From Christiangramia aestuarii (GTDB lineage: Bacteria > Bacteroidota > Bacteroidia > Flavobacteriales > Flavobacteriaceae), in NCBI RefSeq assembly GCF_009735585.1, contig NZ_VJVW01000002.1, positions 248,001 through 312,000 on the forward strand: a stretch of DNA of 64,000 nt, written 5' to 3'. The position numbers were made by a program, and so were the translations under genes. The notes beneath the pieces were generated by a model. That model ran no database searches and had not been told where the DNA came from. It saw only the letters and a program-made list of their open reading frames with translations. How positions within the stretch are numbered: position 1 is the stretch's first letter; each line of letters opens with the position of its first letter. Of this stretch, positions 1-8,625 are shown one piece after another.

Positions 1-1830
1 CCAGTTATCCTGTTTCGATCTTTTAAGCTGATCCAGATTGATCCTGGCGAACCCATCATTCAGGGTAACAAAGAATATAGAATCGTTCTGCCGGATAAAA
101 TTCTCGTTGGTCTTAACCAGTCTATGCTTGAGTTCTTTCGAGTCCAGGTTTATCACTTCATCTTTAAGATCGGTGATCATTAGACCTCCCTTGTCTGCAT
201 CTGCAAATACATAAGTATCATCCCCCTTATTGATTAATCTATGATCTTTGAATTCATTCAACTCCTCAAATGGCTTAAAGGAGTTCTGAAATGGATTATA
301 CTGGTACCATTGTCCGTTCACGTAAGCTATTACCTGATTATTCAGGTTATAAAGCCGCGGATTAAAGTTTTCCTTTTCACCCAGAGCTTCAATCTTTTCT
401 ACTTTGATATCCTCAAAATTCGTATGAGAGATTTTATATATCCCTTCGTAGGGATGGGCAGCCCAGATCACCTGATCATTTTCGAAAACAACCTCCTTTA
501 TGGGAAAACTGATCTCTTCCAATTCCCGAAGTTCCTCTTTTTTGATATCATACAGACTCAGCCCGGTATAGTGGGAGATCAATATATCACCCGAAATATC
601 ACTTATTTTCTTAACCGAAAAACTACCGGTACGTGTATCTATAGGAATAAAATCACCGTCACTTATCCGGTAGATCCCTGTATTATGATTTGCGTAAAGT
701 ACGCCATCAATTTCTTCCAGGTTCCAGGTGTGGTCCCCGGCATTCTCTATCAATTTCAGGTTTCCGTCCTTAAAATTATAAACCCCTGTATTACTGGCCA
801 GGTAACATTCATCTTCAAATTTCTGAAGATCATACACCGCACCCAACTCACCAGAATTATCGCTATAAAACATGAGTGGTGCATGCAGGTTTACCATATC
901 TACTCCCTTGTCCAGAGCCAGCCACAAACGGTTGTTCGCAAAGGCCATTCCCAGAACTGTATTATTCTGCAAACCCGAGGTATGATTGTAAACCTTGAAT
1001 TTATCCTGCTTTAAATTGTACTGGACAATACCATTTTTAATAGTTCCTAGGATGATCTCATCCTTACTTACCGAAATTATATGGTTGAGTTCAGAGCTCT
1101 TTAAAAGCTCGTTTAGCTCAGAGTTCTTTACCAGTTCAACTTTTTGGTCATGGTAAAAATAGAGGGATTCTTTACTGGCAATAAACAAACTGTCACCATG
1201 AGATTCAATATCCCTTATGTTAATATCATCTATTGCTTTCAGGTCACCTTCCAGAGTTTTCACCTGGTCCCTGCCGGTTAAATATACCAGTCCCCTTTTC
1301 CTGGGAGCAAAGATGAGCCGATCCTGAAATTTGTCCATAGCCGTGGAAACCACATTAGTGACCTGGCTTATGCTGCCATTTTCATATTTGAATACAGCTC
1401 CAAAAGACCTGAAGTATATGGCATCTTTAAAAGCGGTGATCTCCCAGAATTCATCGCTTTGCAAATTAAAGTCCTCCATTAAATGGCCAAGCGAAGTATA
1501 TTGCATCTGGCCATCGGCCTGCCTTTCCCAGTATCCGAATTCCTGGTAAGAACCTGTATAAATTCGACCATTATGAGGCAAGACTGACCTGATGATAGAC
1601 TGACTCTCTAAGGGAAATAATTCCCAGCTCAATCCGTCAAATACAAGCAACCCCTGGTTATTTGCGGCATAGACCACCCCTTTTTCATCGAGAGCTATAT
1701 CCCAGTTCTGGCTGGCGGCCATATATTCTGAAGGAGAATAGTTCTGTATAGGTGGAACCAATTCCTGCGAATAAGTGTAATTATTTAATAAGACCAGTAA
1801 AACCAGGCATTTAAAGACTTGCTTGATCAT
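1..1830 (-). CDS. Propeller-type sensor/transcriptional regulator, N-terminal part (runs off the left edge)
   Basis: An open frame without stops runs on the minus strand from the ATG at 1828-1830 to the window edge, giving 610 residues of a longer protein. It begins with a signal peptide (MIKQVFKCLVLLVLLNNYTYSQ). The rest is made of repeated beta-blade segments such as NQGLLVFDGLSWELF, SGLQNNTVLGMAFANNRLWL and AHPYEGIYKISHTNF, as in the periplasmic two-component-regulator propeller. Flavobacterial proteins of this shape usually continue with a triple-tyrosine (Y_Y_Y) domain, one membrane helix and a C-terminal LuxR-type helix-turn-helix, all of which would lie outside the window. The gene is divergent from a sulfatase, so control of polysaccharide or sulfate-ester use is a reasonable inference only. 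A histidine kinase or one-component regulator cannot be separated without the missing end. Confidence 0.75.
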   Translation of the reverse strand, partial: MIKQVFKCLVLLVLLNNYTYSQELVPPIQNYSPSEYMAASQNWDIALDEKGVVYAANNQGLLVFDGLSWELFPLESQSIIRSVLPHNGRIYTGSYQEFGYWERQADGQMQYTSLGHLMEDFNLQSDEFWEITAFKDAIYFRSFGAVFKYENGSISQVTNVVSTAMDKFQDRLIFAPRKRGLVYLTGRDQVKTLEGDLKAIDDINIRDIESHGDSLFIASKESLYFYHDQKVELVKNSELNELLKSSELNHIISVSKDEIILGTIKNGIVQYNLKQDKFKVYNHTSGLQNNTVLGMAFANNRLWLALDKGVDMVNLHAPLMFYSDNSGELGAVYDLQKFEDECYLASNTGVYNFKDGNLKLIENAGDHTWNLEEIDGVLYANHNTGIYRISDGDFIPIDTRTGSFSVKKISDISGDILISHYTGLSLYDIKKEELRELEEISFPIKEVVFENDQVIWAAHPYEGIYKISHTNFEDIKVEKIEALGEKENFNPRLYNLNNQVIAYVNGQWYQYNPFQNSFKPFEELNEFKDHRLINKGDDTYVFADADKGGLMITDLKDEVINLDSKELKHRLVKTNENFIRQNDSIFFVTLNDGFARINLDQLKRSKQDNW

Positions 1831-1921
1831 AATGTAGGGACTTTTGTGCAGTTTTTGAGCAGGTGAAATTTAAACATTTTTAGCGAAAAGTTTCGTAAGT
1901 TTCGGTTTTTAAACCAAAACC

Positions 1922-3625
1922 ATGAAAACTTTTCGCGCCCGTATCCAGCACTTCACTTTCTATTTCCTTTCCGCAATCGTTTTATTAAGCTGCCAGGATA
2001 AAAAAGAGAAGGGAAAAGAAGAAGAAGAAGATAAGATCAATAAAAAACCGAATATCGTCTTTATAATGACCGACGATCATGCCGCGCAGGCCATTAGTGC
2101 TTACGGGCACCCGGTTAGTCAGCTGGCCCCTACTCCCAATATTGACCGGATCGCGAATAACGGAGCCAGGTTTTTGAATAATTTCTGTACTAATTCTATT
2201 TGCGGCCCTAGCCGGGCAGTGATACTTACAGGGAAATTCAGCCATATAAATGGTTTCAGAATGAACGGTGAAGTATTCGACGGTTCCCAGCCCACCCTTC
2301 CAAAATTTCTTAAAGAGGCCGGTTACCAAACCGCCATCGTTGGGAAATGGCATTTACACGGAAGGCCACAGGGTTTCGATTACTGGAAAATACTTAACGA
2401 CCAGGGTAATTATTATAACCCCGAATTCATCCATCAAAAAGACACGAGCATTGTTAACGGATATGCCACAGATATCATTACCGATATGGGCATCGACTGG
2501 CTGGAGACAAAAAGGAAGAAGGAGGAACCCTTTTTCCTGATGGTACATCACAAAGCTCCTCATCGAAACTGGATGCCCCCGATAAGGCATATCAGTACTT
2601 ATGATTCTGTGAATTTCCCCTTACCTGACACCTATTTTTCCAAACATGAAGGGCAGGTTGCTGCGCAGGAACAACTGCAGACCATTTATGAAGACATGTA
2701 TGAAGGCCATGACCTTAAAATGACAGTTGCAAAAGGAAGTGATTCATTAAGACATAATCCATGGACCTCAGATTTCGACCGTATGAGCGAGCAACAACGA
2801 AAGGCATGGAATGATGCTTACCGTCCTAAGAATGATGCTTTTCACGAAGCGAATTTAAGCGGGAGAGAACTGGCAGAATGGAAAGGACAAAGATACCTTA
2901 GGGATTATATGGGGACGGTTAAGGCTGTAGACGAAGGAGTTGGAAAGATCCTCGACTACCTGGAAGAAAATGATCTTACTGAAAATACAATTATAGTATA
3001 TACCACAGACCAGGGCTTTTACCTGGGTGAGAAAGGCTTCTTCGACAAGCGTTTTATGTATGAGGAATCACTGGCCATGCCTCTCATGATTCAATATCCT
3101 CCGGCGATCGAAGGGGGAACCACGATAGATGCGCTTACCCAAAACCTGGATTTCGCTCCAACTTTTCTTGATTTTGCAGGTGCCGAGATCCCGGAAAGCA
3201 TGCAGGGAAAATCTCTCCGACCATTGCTTACTGGAGAGAATGAGCCAGATTCAGAATTCAGGGATGCGGTATATTATCATTACTATGATTTTCCCGCCTT
3301 CCATATGGTAAAAAGGCATTACGGAATAAGAACGGAAAGGTATAAGCTCATACATTTTTATGATGATATAGATGAATGGGAACTTTACGACCTTAAAAAA
3401 GATCCCAAAGAGGAAAATAACCTATATGGAGATCCTCAATATGCCGAGATCCAAAAAGAACTGCATAAAGAATTAAAGGAACTTCAGAAAAAATATGAGG
3501 TCACCGAAAAGGAATTTGCCACTACCCCGAAAGAAAAAGTAGATCGGGCTTATCGAAATTTCGCAAGGCTTGCCGGAGAAAACCCTGAAACATATCCTGA
3601 AGAGAAATCTATCGAGGTGGATTAA
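1922..3625 (+). CDS. Sulfatase (family S1, formylglycine-dependent) lipoprotein
   Basis: Predicted sulfate-ester hydrolase of 567 residues. The N-terminus is a lipoprotein signal ending in the lipobox LLSC, so the protein is likely membrane-anchored. Active-site signatures in order are FIMTDDH (metal-binding Asp pair, about residue 48), CGPSR inside NSICGPSRAVILTGK (Cys is the formylglycine precursor, consensus C-x-P-S-R), GKWHLHG, HHKAPH and TTDQGFYLGEKGFFDKR. The C-terminus fits the DUF4976 domain of N-sulfoglucosamine-type sulfatases. Length and motifs are normal for polysaccharide sulfatases of marine Bacteroidetes. The substrate is not predictable here: no glycoside hydrolase or SusC/D pair is nearby. 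A maturation enzyme (FGE or anSME) must be encoded elsewhere. The divergent neighbour is a large sensor/regulator. Confidence 0.93.
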   Translation: MKTFRARIQHFTFYFLSAIVLLSCQDKKEKGKEEEEDKINKKPNIVFIMTDDHAAQAISAYGHPVSQLAPTPNIDRIANNGARFLNNFCTNSICGPSRAVILTGKFSHINGFRMNGEVFDGSQPTLPKFLKEAGYQTAIVGKWHLHGRPQGFDYWKILNDQGNYYNPEFIHQKDTSIVNGYATDIITDMGIDWLETKRKKEEPFFLMVHHKAPHRNWMPPIRHISTYDSVNFPLPDTYFSKHEGQVAAQEQLQTIYEDMYEGHDLKMTVAKGSDSLRHNPWTSDFDRMSEQQRKAWNDAYRPKNDAFHEANLSGRELAEWKGQRYLRDYMGTVKAVDEGVGKILDYLEENDLTENTIIVYTTDQGFYLGEKGFFDKRFMYEESLAMPLMIQYPPAIEGGTTIDALTQNLDFAPTFLDFAGAEIPESMQGKSLRPLLTGENEPDSEFRDAVYYHYYDFPAFHMVKRHYGIRTERYKLIHFYDDIDEWELYDLKKDPKEENNLYGDPQYAEIQKELHKELKELQKKYEVTEKEFATTPKEKVDRAYRNFARLAGENPETYPEEKSIEVD

Positions 3626-3717
3626 GTTCACTTTTTCTGTAAATCAGCTAATTCTTTTAAGATATGTTCATTCCATAAATTTGGATTATTTCCTAAATTT
3701 GGAAAAATTCCTATTCT

Positions 3718-4977
3718 ATGGATTTCGACCGAATAAAGGAAAAACTGAGCATCCTGGCCGATGCAGCCAAATACGATGTCTCTTGCTCCAGCAGCGGGAG
3801 CAAAAGGAAAAATACAAACAAGGGACTGGGAGATTCCTCGGGTATGGGTATCTGTCATTCCTTTACCCAGGACGGCCGTTGCATCTCCCTTTTAAAAATA
3901 CTACTTACCAACCATTGCATCTTTGATTGCGCCTATTGCGTGACCCGAAAAAGCAATGATATCAAAAGAGCTGCCTTTAAGGTGCAGGAGGTGGTAGATC
4001 TTACCATAAGTTTTTACCGAAGAAATTATATTGAAGGCCTTTTCTTAAGTTCAGGCATTTTCAAAAGTCCAGACCATACCATGGAAAGACTTATCAGGGT
4101 GGCTAAGAAGCTAAGAGAAGAAGAAAACTTTAATGGATACATTCATCTAAAAAGCATTCCCGGGGCAAGTGATGAACTTATGCGCGAAGCCGGCCTCTAC
4201 GCAGACAGGTTAAGCGTAAATATAGAGATCCCTACCAAATCTGGTTTAAAATTACTAGCTCCAGATAAAAACCATGAAGATTTCATGAAACCTATGGAAA
4301 AGGTGAAAAATGAGATCATTCAATACAAACAGGAATCTAAACTTATAAAAAGCACCCCGAAATACGCTCCGGCGGGGCAAAGCACGCAAATGATCGTTGG
4401 CGCCACTGGGGAAAGCGACCGGGATATCATGTATTCTTCCGCTTTCTTCTATAAAAAATACAATATGAAAAGGGTTTATTATTCTGGTTACGTGCCGGTG
4501 AGCAACGACCCAAGGCTGCCGTCGCTGGGATCGGCAGTTCCCATGCTCCGGGAAAATCGATTATACCAGACAGACTGGTTAATGCGTTTTTATGGCTTCG
4601 ACATAAGGGAGCTTTTGAACAATGACTTCCAGTTCCTGGATATGGACATAGATCCCAAACTCAGCTGGGCGCTTCGCAACCGTCACCTTTTCCCTGTAGA
4701 TATCAATCGTGCGGAAAAACAAATGATCTTACGCATACCGGGTATAGGTCTTAAATCTGCCAATAAGATCATACAGGCACGTAAATTCAGAAAACTCACC
4801 TGGGGTCACCTTTCGAGGATCGGAATAGCGTCCAACCGAGCCAAATACTTTATTACCTGCGCATCCAGGGAGATGGAATTAAAGGATATTTCCAGCGAAG
4901 ATCTCAAGCAGATCATCCTGAAGAATTCTACCAGTAAGTTCAGAAAAGATCTGAGCCCGCAATTAAGTCTGTTCTAA
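3718..4977 (+). CDS. Putative DNA modification/repair radical SAM protein (TIGR03916-like)
   Basis: A 419-residue protein with a radical SAM cluster motif C-x3-C-x2-C in NHCIFDCAYCVTR (about residues 65-77). A C-terminal helix-hairpin-helix segment, RIPGIGLKSANKIIQARKF (about residue 340), suggests contact with nucleic acid. The family is known as the uncharacterised radical SAM partner of DUF4130 proteins and of uracil-DNA-glycosylase-like domains. The next gene is exactly such a partner and its ATG overlaps this stop by one base (TAATG), so they are translationally coupled. The reaction is unknown; a role in DNA repair or base modification is inferred from the HhH motif and family association. 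Two TAnnTTTG-like boxes precede the start but no convincing -33 box was found. Confidence 0.88.
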   Translation: MDFDRIKEKLSILADAAKYDVSCSSSGSKRKNTNKGLGDSSGMGICHSFTQDGRCISLLKILLTNHCIFDCAYCVTRKSNDIKRAAFKVQEVVDLTISFYRRNYIEGLFLSSGIFKSPDHTMERLIRVAKKLREEENFNGYIHLKSIPGASDELMREAGLYADRLSVNIEIPTKSGLKLLAPDKNHEDFMKPMEKVKNEIIQYKQESKLIKSTPKYAPAGQSTQMIVGATGESDRDIMYSSAFFYKKYNMKRVYYSGYVPVSNDPRLPSLGSAVPMLRENRLYQTDWLMRFYGFDIRELLNNDFQFLDMDIDPKLSWALRNRHLFPVDINRAEKQMILRIPGIGLKSANKIIQARKFRKLTWGHLSRIGIASNRAKYFITCASREMELKDISSEDLKQIILKNSTSKFRKDLSPQLSLF

Positions 4978-5753
4978 TGAAAGAGGTGGTTCTAAAATAT
5001 GACGGTAGTTTTAAGGGGTTCCTAACCTGTATCTTCCAGGCCTATGAGCAAAAGCTCAAAGTAGTTGAAATTGTACCGGCCGGCGAAGACCAGCAACAAT
5101 TGTTCAGCCAGACCGAGGAGGTCACCACCGAAGAATTAAAAGCCCTGAGAGTACTTAAAGCCTTGCAGAAAAAGACTTCGAAAAATGGATTTACCAGGAT
5201 AAAGTGGGCTTTCCTTAGTGAAGCGCCAGGGATAGAAATGAAATTATACGAGGTGATCAAATATGTTTTTGCCAGTAAGCAGGAGGTAGATAAAGATTAT
5301 TCCCATCCTGCCGTGTTGTATATTACCGATATCGCCAAACAGGTAGGCCGCGAAAAGCATCGTATGGAAGCATTTGTAAGGTTCAGGCTTACCAGGGATG
5401 ATATTTATTTCGCCATCATTGAACCAGATTTTAATGTGCTACCCATAATCCTGAAACACTTCCGCAGCCGTTATGCCGATCAAAAATGGCTTATTTATGA
5501 TATAAGACGGAAATTTGGCCTGTATTATAACCTCCAGGATACCGAATATGTATCGATGGAATTACCCGAAGACATGGGAATTTCAGGCGCTAATCCCGAA
5601 TATTTTGAAGAAGGAGAAATCTATTTTCAGAAGCTCTGGAAAGAATATTTTGACTCGACCAATATTAAAAGCCGAGTAAACATGCGCCTTCACGTTCAAC
5701 ATGTCCCAAAAAGATATTGGAAATATTTAAGTGAAAAGAGTCCTTTTGCATAA
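4977..5753 (+). CDS. DUF4130 (TIGR03915) probable DNA metabolism protein
   Basis: A 258-residue partner of the upstream radical SAM gene. The N-terminal opening VVLKYDGSFKGFLTCIFQAY and the later DIRRKFGLYYN / YWKYLSEKSPFA segments fit the DUF4130 family, which is almost always encoded beside the TIGR03916 radical SAM protein. Some relatives carry an extra C-terminal uracil-DNA-glycosylase domain. This one stops at 258 residues, so the glycosylase domain is absent. The start overlaps the upstream stop by one base, indicating a two-gene operon. Function is unknown beyond probable DNA metabolism. Confidence 0.85.
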   Translation: MKEVVLKYDGSFKGFLTCIFQAYEQKLKVVEIVPAGEDQQQLFSQTEEVTTEELKALRVLKALQKKTSKNGFTRIKWAFLSEAPGIEMKLYEVIKYVFASKQEVDKDYSHPAVLYITDIAKQVGREKHRMEAFVRFRLTRDDIYFAIIEPDFNVLPIILKHFRSRYADQKWLIYDIRRKFGLYYNLQDTEYVSMELPEDMGISGANPEYFEEGEIYFQKLWKEYFDSTNIKSRVNMRLHVQHVPKRYWKYLSEKSPFA

Positions 5754-5773
5754 TCAAAATTTGTTTAACTTTG
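5745..5773 (+). promoter_or_regulatory. Bacteroidetes-type promoter before the small lipoprotein gene
   Basis: TTTG at 5745-5748 (inside the 3' end of the DUF4130 gene), a 17 bp spacer, then TAACTTTG at 5766-5773, matching TTTG-N17-21-TAnnTTTG. It lies 28 bp before the ATG at 5802. Confidence 0.65.
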
Positions 5774-5801
5774 CTTCCTCAACTAATTAAACATTTTAAC
5801 A

Positions 5802-6053
5802 ATGAAAAAATTATTCGTACTATTTGCTGTAGCAACAATGTCTCTTTCTATCTACTCTTGTAGAGAAACTACTGAAGAAAAAACCGAAGATGCTGTAGAA
5901 GCAATGGGTGAAGATGTAGAAAACGCTGCTGAAGAAGCAGGAAATGAAATGGAAGAAGCTGGACAGGATGTAGAAAACGCTGCTGAGAACGCAGAAGAAG
6001 AAATGGAACAAGAAGTTCAGGAAGAGGTTAACGAAACTGATGACAACGCTTAA
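5802..6053 (+). CDS. Small acidic lipoprotein, tandem copy 1
   Basis: An 83-residue protein with a lipoprotein signal ending SIYSC. The mature part is almost entirely Glu, Asp, Ala, Asn and Met in imperfect heptad-like repeats (for example DVENAAEEAGNEMEEAGQ), suggesting an elongated amphipathic helix in the periplasm. It is a paralog of the next gene: the leader region SLSIYSCRETT is identical and the mature ends are similar. It has its own promoter and a strong terminator behind it, so it can be expressed alone. No function can be assigned. Confidence 0.8.
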   Translation: MKKLFVLFAVATMSLSIYSCRETTEEKTEDAVEAMGEDVENAAEEAGNEMEEAGQDVENAAENAEEEMEQEVQEEVNETDDNA

Positions 6054-6074
6054 TCACTTTCTTTCTTAAAAGAT

Positions 6075-6106
6075 AAAAAGCCATTCTTAACTGAATGGCT
6101 TTTTTT
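6075..6106 (+). terminator. Rho-independent terminator after lipoprotein copy 1
   Basis: AAAAAGCCATTC (6075-6086) pairs with GAATGGCTTTTT (6093-6104) around a 6-nt loop and runs into a T tract. It separates the two tandem lipoprotein genes. Confidence 0.9.
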
Positions 6107-6129
6107 GATTAACCCTAAATTTAAAACTA

Positions 6130-6375
6130 ATGAAAAAAGCAATTATCCTGGTAACGGCTGCAATCTTCAGCCTTTCTATCTATTCATGTAGAGAAACCAC
6201 CCAGGAAAAGACCGAGGAAGCTGCCAAGGCTATTGGTGAAGATATCGAAGCCGGAGCAAAAGAAGCCGGTGAAAAGATCAAAAAAGGAGCTGAAAAAGTA
6301 GAAAAGGAGATCGAAGAAGAAATTCATGAGACCGACGACCTGAACAACGAAGAAGCAACCGATGATGCTGCCTAG
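6130..6375 (+). CDS. Small lipoprotein, tandem copy 2
   Basis: An 81-residue paralog of the gene at 5802, with the same SIYSC lipobox and RETT start of the mature part. Its repeats are richer in Lys (KEAGEKIKKGAEKVEKEIEE), so it is less acidic, and its C-terminus is acidic again. The pair looks like a local duplication with charge divergence. No function can be assigned. Confidence 0.78.
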   Translation: MKKAIILVTAAIFSLSIYSCRETTQEKTEEAAKAIGEDIEAGAKEAGEKIKKGAEKVEKEIEEEIHETDDLNNEEATDDAA

Positions 6376-6407
6376 GTAATATTTAAAATATTGAATTGAT
6401 GTGTAAA

Positions 6408-6431
6408 GCGAAGGAATCTTCGCCTTTTTTT
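6408..6431 (+). terminator. Rho-independent terminator after lipoprotein copy 2
   Basis: GCGAAG (6408-6413), loop GAAT, CTTCGC (6418-6423), then a T run. The T run reaches the stop codon of the convergent polyprenyl synthase gene. Confidence 0.85.
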
Positions 6432-7407
6432 ATTTCTTACGTTCTATCACGTAATTTACCATGAGCTCCAGGCTTTCCCGGTATTCAGAATTTGGATAAT
6501 TTTCCAGGATAAGCAGGGCTTCCTTCTGGAATTCTTTCATTCTCTTTACCGCGTAATCCAGCCCGCCATTATCCTTTACAAAGGCAATGACCTCCTTTAC
6601 CCGTTGCCGGTCCTTATTGTGGTTCTTCACAGAATTGATGAGCCAGTCCTTATCTTTTTTCGAAACATTGTTCAGGGTATAGATAAGCGGAAGGGTCATC
6701 TTTTGCTCCTTGATGTCTATTCCCGTAGGCTTGCCTATTTTTTCTGTTCCGTAATCAAAAAGGTCGTCTTTTATCTGGAAGGCCATCCCTATAAGTTCTC
6801 CGAACCTTCTCATCCTGGCGATCTCATCGCTTTCAGGTTTAACTGAAGCTGCGCCAAGACTGCAGCAGGCGGCGATAAGGGTAGCGGTCTTTTGCCTGAT
6901 GATATCATAATAGACAGCTTCGGTAATGTCCAGCCTTCTGGCCTTTTCGATCTGCAACAACTCACCTTCGCTCATTTCCTTTACCGCTACAGAAATGATC
7001 TTCAGAAGATCGAAGTCGTTATTGTCAATGGAAAGTAACAAACCCTTAGAAAGCAGGTAATCCCCTACCAGCACCGCGATCTTGTTCTTCCACAAAGCAT
7101 TGATACTGAAAAATCCTCTGCGTCGATTAGAATCGTCCACCACATCATCATGCACCAGGGTAGCCGTGTGAATAAGTTCGATCACCGAGGCACCGCGATA
7201 GGTCCTTTCGTTCACCTTCCCGTTAGAAACCATTTTAGCCACCAGGAAAACGAACATAGGGCGCATCTGCTTCCCCTTGCGGTTCACAATATAATGGGTA
7301 ATTCGGTTAAGAAGGGCGACTTTGGAAGACATGGATTCGAAGAACTTTTTCTCAAAAAGTTCCATCTCCTTCTCCACGGGAAGTTTTATTTGGGAAATTA
7401 CCTTCAT
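6430..7407 (-). CDS. ispB: Polyprenyl (octaprenyl-type) diphosphate synthase
   Basis: A 325-residue trans-isoprenyl diphosphate synthase that extends an allylic diphosphate with isopentenyl diphosphate to make the side chain of menaquinone. The first aspartate-rich motif is DDVVDDSNRRRG (about residue 91) and the second is DDLFDYG in GMAFQIKDDLFDYG (about residue 217). Length fits long-chain synthases. Chain length cannot be read with certainty from sequence, so the symbol is by family. The gene is convergent with the lipoprotein pair and follows rlmN by 58 bp. Confidence 0.92.
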   Translation of the reverse strand: MKVISQIKLPVEKEMELFEKKFFESMSSKVALLNRITHYIVNRKGKQMRPMFVFLVAKMVSNGKVNERTYRGASVIELIHTATLVHDDVVDDSNRRRGFFSINALWKNKIAVLVGDYLLSKGLLLSIDNNDFDLLKIISVAVKEMSEGELLQIEKARRLDITEAVYYDIIRQKTATLIAACCSLGAASVKPESDEIARMRRFGELIGMAFQIKDDLFDYGTEKIGKPTGIDIKEQKMTLPLIYTLNNVSKKDKDWLINSVKNHNKDRQRVKEVIAFVKDNGGLDYAVKRMKEFQKEALLILENYPNSEYRESLELMVNYVIERKK

Positions 7408-7465
7408 AAAGGCCGTAAATATACATATTTATACGGAAGGAATTCCCCGTAATTGATCACTGAAT

Positions 7466-8509
7466 TTAGGCCGATTTATTCGCCAGCTGGCCGCAGGCAG
7501 CATCTATATCCTTACCCCTGGAACGGCGTACCGTTACCGTGATCCCGTTTCTCTCCAGCATATCTTGGTACATATCTGTAGCCTGAGAAGGGGCCTGCTG
7601 AAAATCACCATCGTCTATTGGATTATATTCGATAAGGTTTACCTTGCAAGGAACATATTTACAGAATCTCACCAATGCCTGCGCATCCTCGCGAGTGTCA
7701 TTGATATCTTTCCATACAATATATTCGTAAGTGATCCTGCTCCTGGTCTTGGAATACCAGTACTCCAAAGCTTCACGAAGATCTTCTAAAGGGAAAGTTT
7801 CGTTGAAAGGCATGATCTGGGTTCTCACCTCGTTCCTGGCCGAATGAAGGGATACGGCTAGTTTGATCTTGGCCTCATCATCGGCGAGCTTCTTGATCAT
7901 TTTGGGTACTCCCGAGGTAGAAACCGTGATTCTTTTTGGAGACATCCCTAGTCCCTCTGGTGAAGTGATTTTTTCAATTGCCTTCATCACGTTATTGTAA
8001 TTCATCAATGGCTCTCCCATTCCCATGAAAACAATATTAGATAGTGGCCTGTCAAAATATAAGCGACTTTCGTTATCTATGGCTACCACCTGGTCGTAGA
8101 TCTCATCGGGATTCAGGTTTCGCATCCTCTTAAGCTTGGCGGTTGCACAGAACTGGCAGTCCAGGCTACATCCTACCTGAGAGGATACACAGGCAGTGGT
8201 CCTGGATTTGGTGGGGATAAGTACAGATTCAACGGTTAGCGTATCATGAAGTTTGACCGCATTCTTGATCGTACCGTCGCTACTACGCTGCATGCGGTCT
8301 ACCCGAATGTGGTTGATCACGAAATTATCTTTCAGCATTTGCCTGGTTTCCTTCGAGATATTGGTCATATCGTCAAAAGAATGCGCTGCCTTGTTCCACA
8401 ACCACTCGTAAACCTGGGTTCCTCTAAAGGATTTGTCTCCTTGGGAGACAAAGAATTCCTGAAGTTGCTCCTTGGTTAATGCTCGTATGTCTTTCTTCTT
8501 ATCCTTCAC
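7466..8509 (-). CDS. rlmN: Dual-specificity 23S rRNA/tRNA adenine-C2 methyltransferase RlmN
   Basis: A 347-residue radical SAM methyltransferase that methylates C2 of A2503 in 23S rRNA and of A37 in some tRNAs. The cluster motif C-x3-C-x2-C is CSLDCQFC, preceded by TACVSSQVG. The C-terminal catalytic cysteine is in DAACGQLA. Other family segments are FMGMGEPLMNYNNV and SRGKDIDAACGQ. Length is standard. It lies downstream of queA, separated by a strong terminator. Confidence 0.97.
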   Translation of the reverse strand: MKDKKKDIRALTKEQLQEFFVSQGDKSFRGTQVYEWLWNKAAHSFDDMTNISKETRQMLKDNFVINHIRVDRMQRSSDGTIKNAVKLHDTLTVESVLIPTKSRTTACVSSQVGCSLDCQFCATAKLKRMRNLNPDEIYDQVVAIDNESRLYFDRPLSNIVFMGMGEPLMNYNNVMKAIEKITSPEGLGMSPKRITVSTSGVPKMIKKLADDEAKIKLAVSLHSARNEVRTQIMPFNETFPLEDLREALEYWYSKTRSRITYEYIVWKDINDTREDAQALVRFCKYVPCKVNLIEYNPIDDGDFQQAPSQATDMYQDMLERNGITVTVRRSRGKDIDAACGQLANKSA

Positions 8510-8566
8510 GCCGCTAAATTACGAAGTTAAAACTGAATGCTTCAGTCTTTTATATTTCAATAGCTT

Positions 8567-8606
8567 ACAAAAAAGGCCATAAACCGGAAAATCAGTTTAT
8601 GGCCTT
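8567..8606 (-). terminator. Rho-independent terminator after queA
   Basis: AAGGCCATAAAC (8573-8584) pairs perfectly with GTTTATGGCCTT (8595-8606). Read on the minus strand it is followed by a run of six T. It isolates queA from rlmN. Confidence 0.9.
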
Positions 8607-8625
8607 CAATTATCTTTAAGATCTT

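Noticed and set aside
241-1014. A 257-codon plus-strand ORF
   Set aside because: It is a shadow of the propeller regulator on the minus strand, whose frame gives a signal peptide and beta-blade repeats; the plus-strand translation has no recognisable domain.
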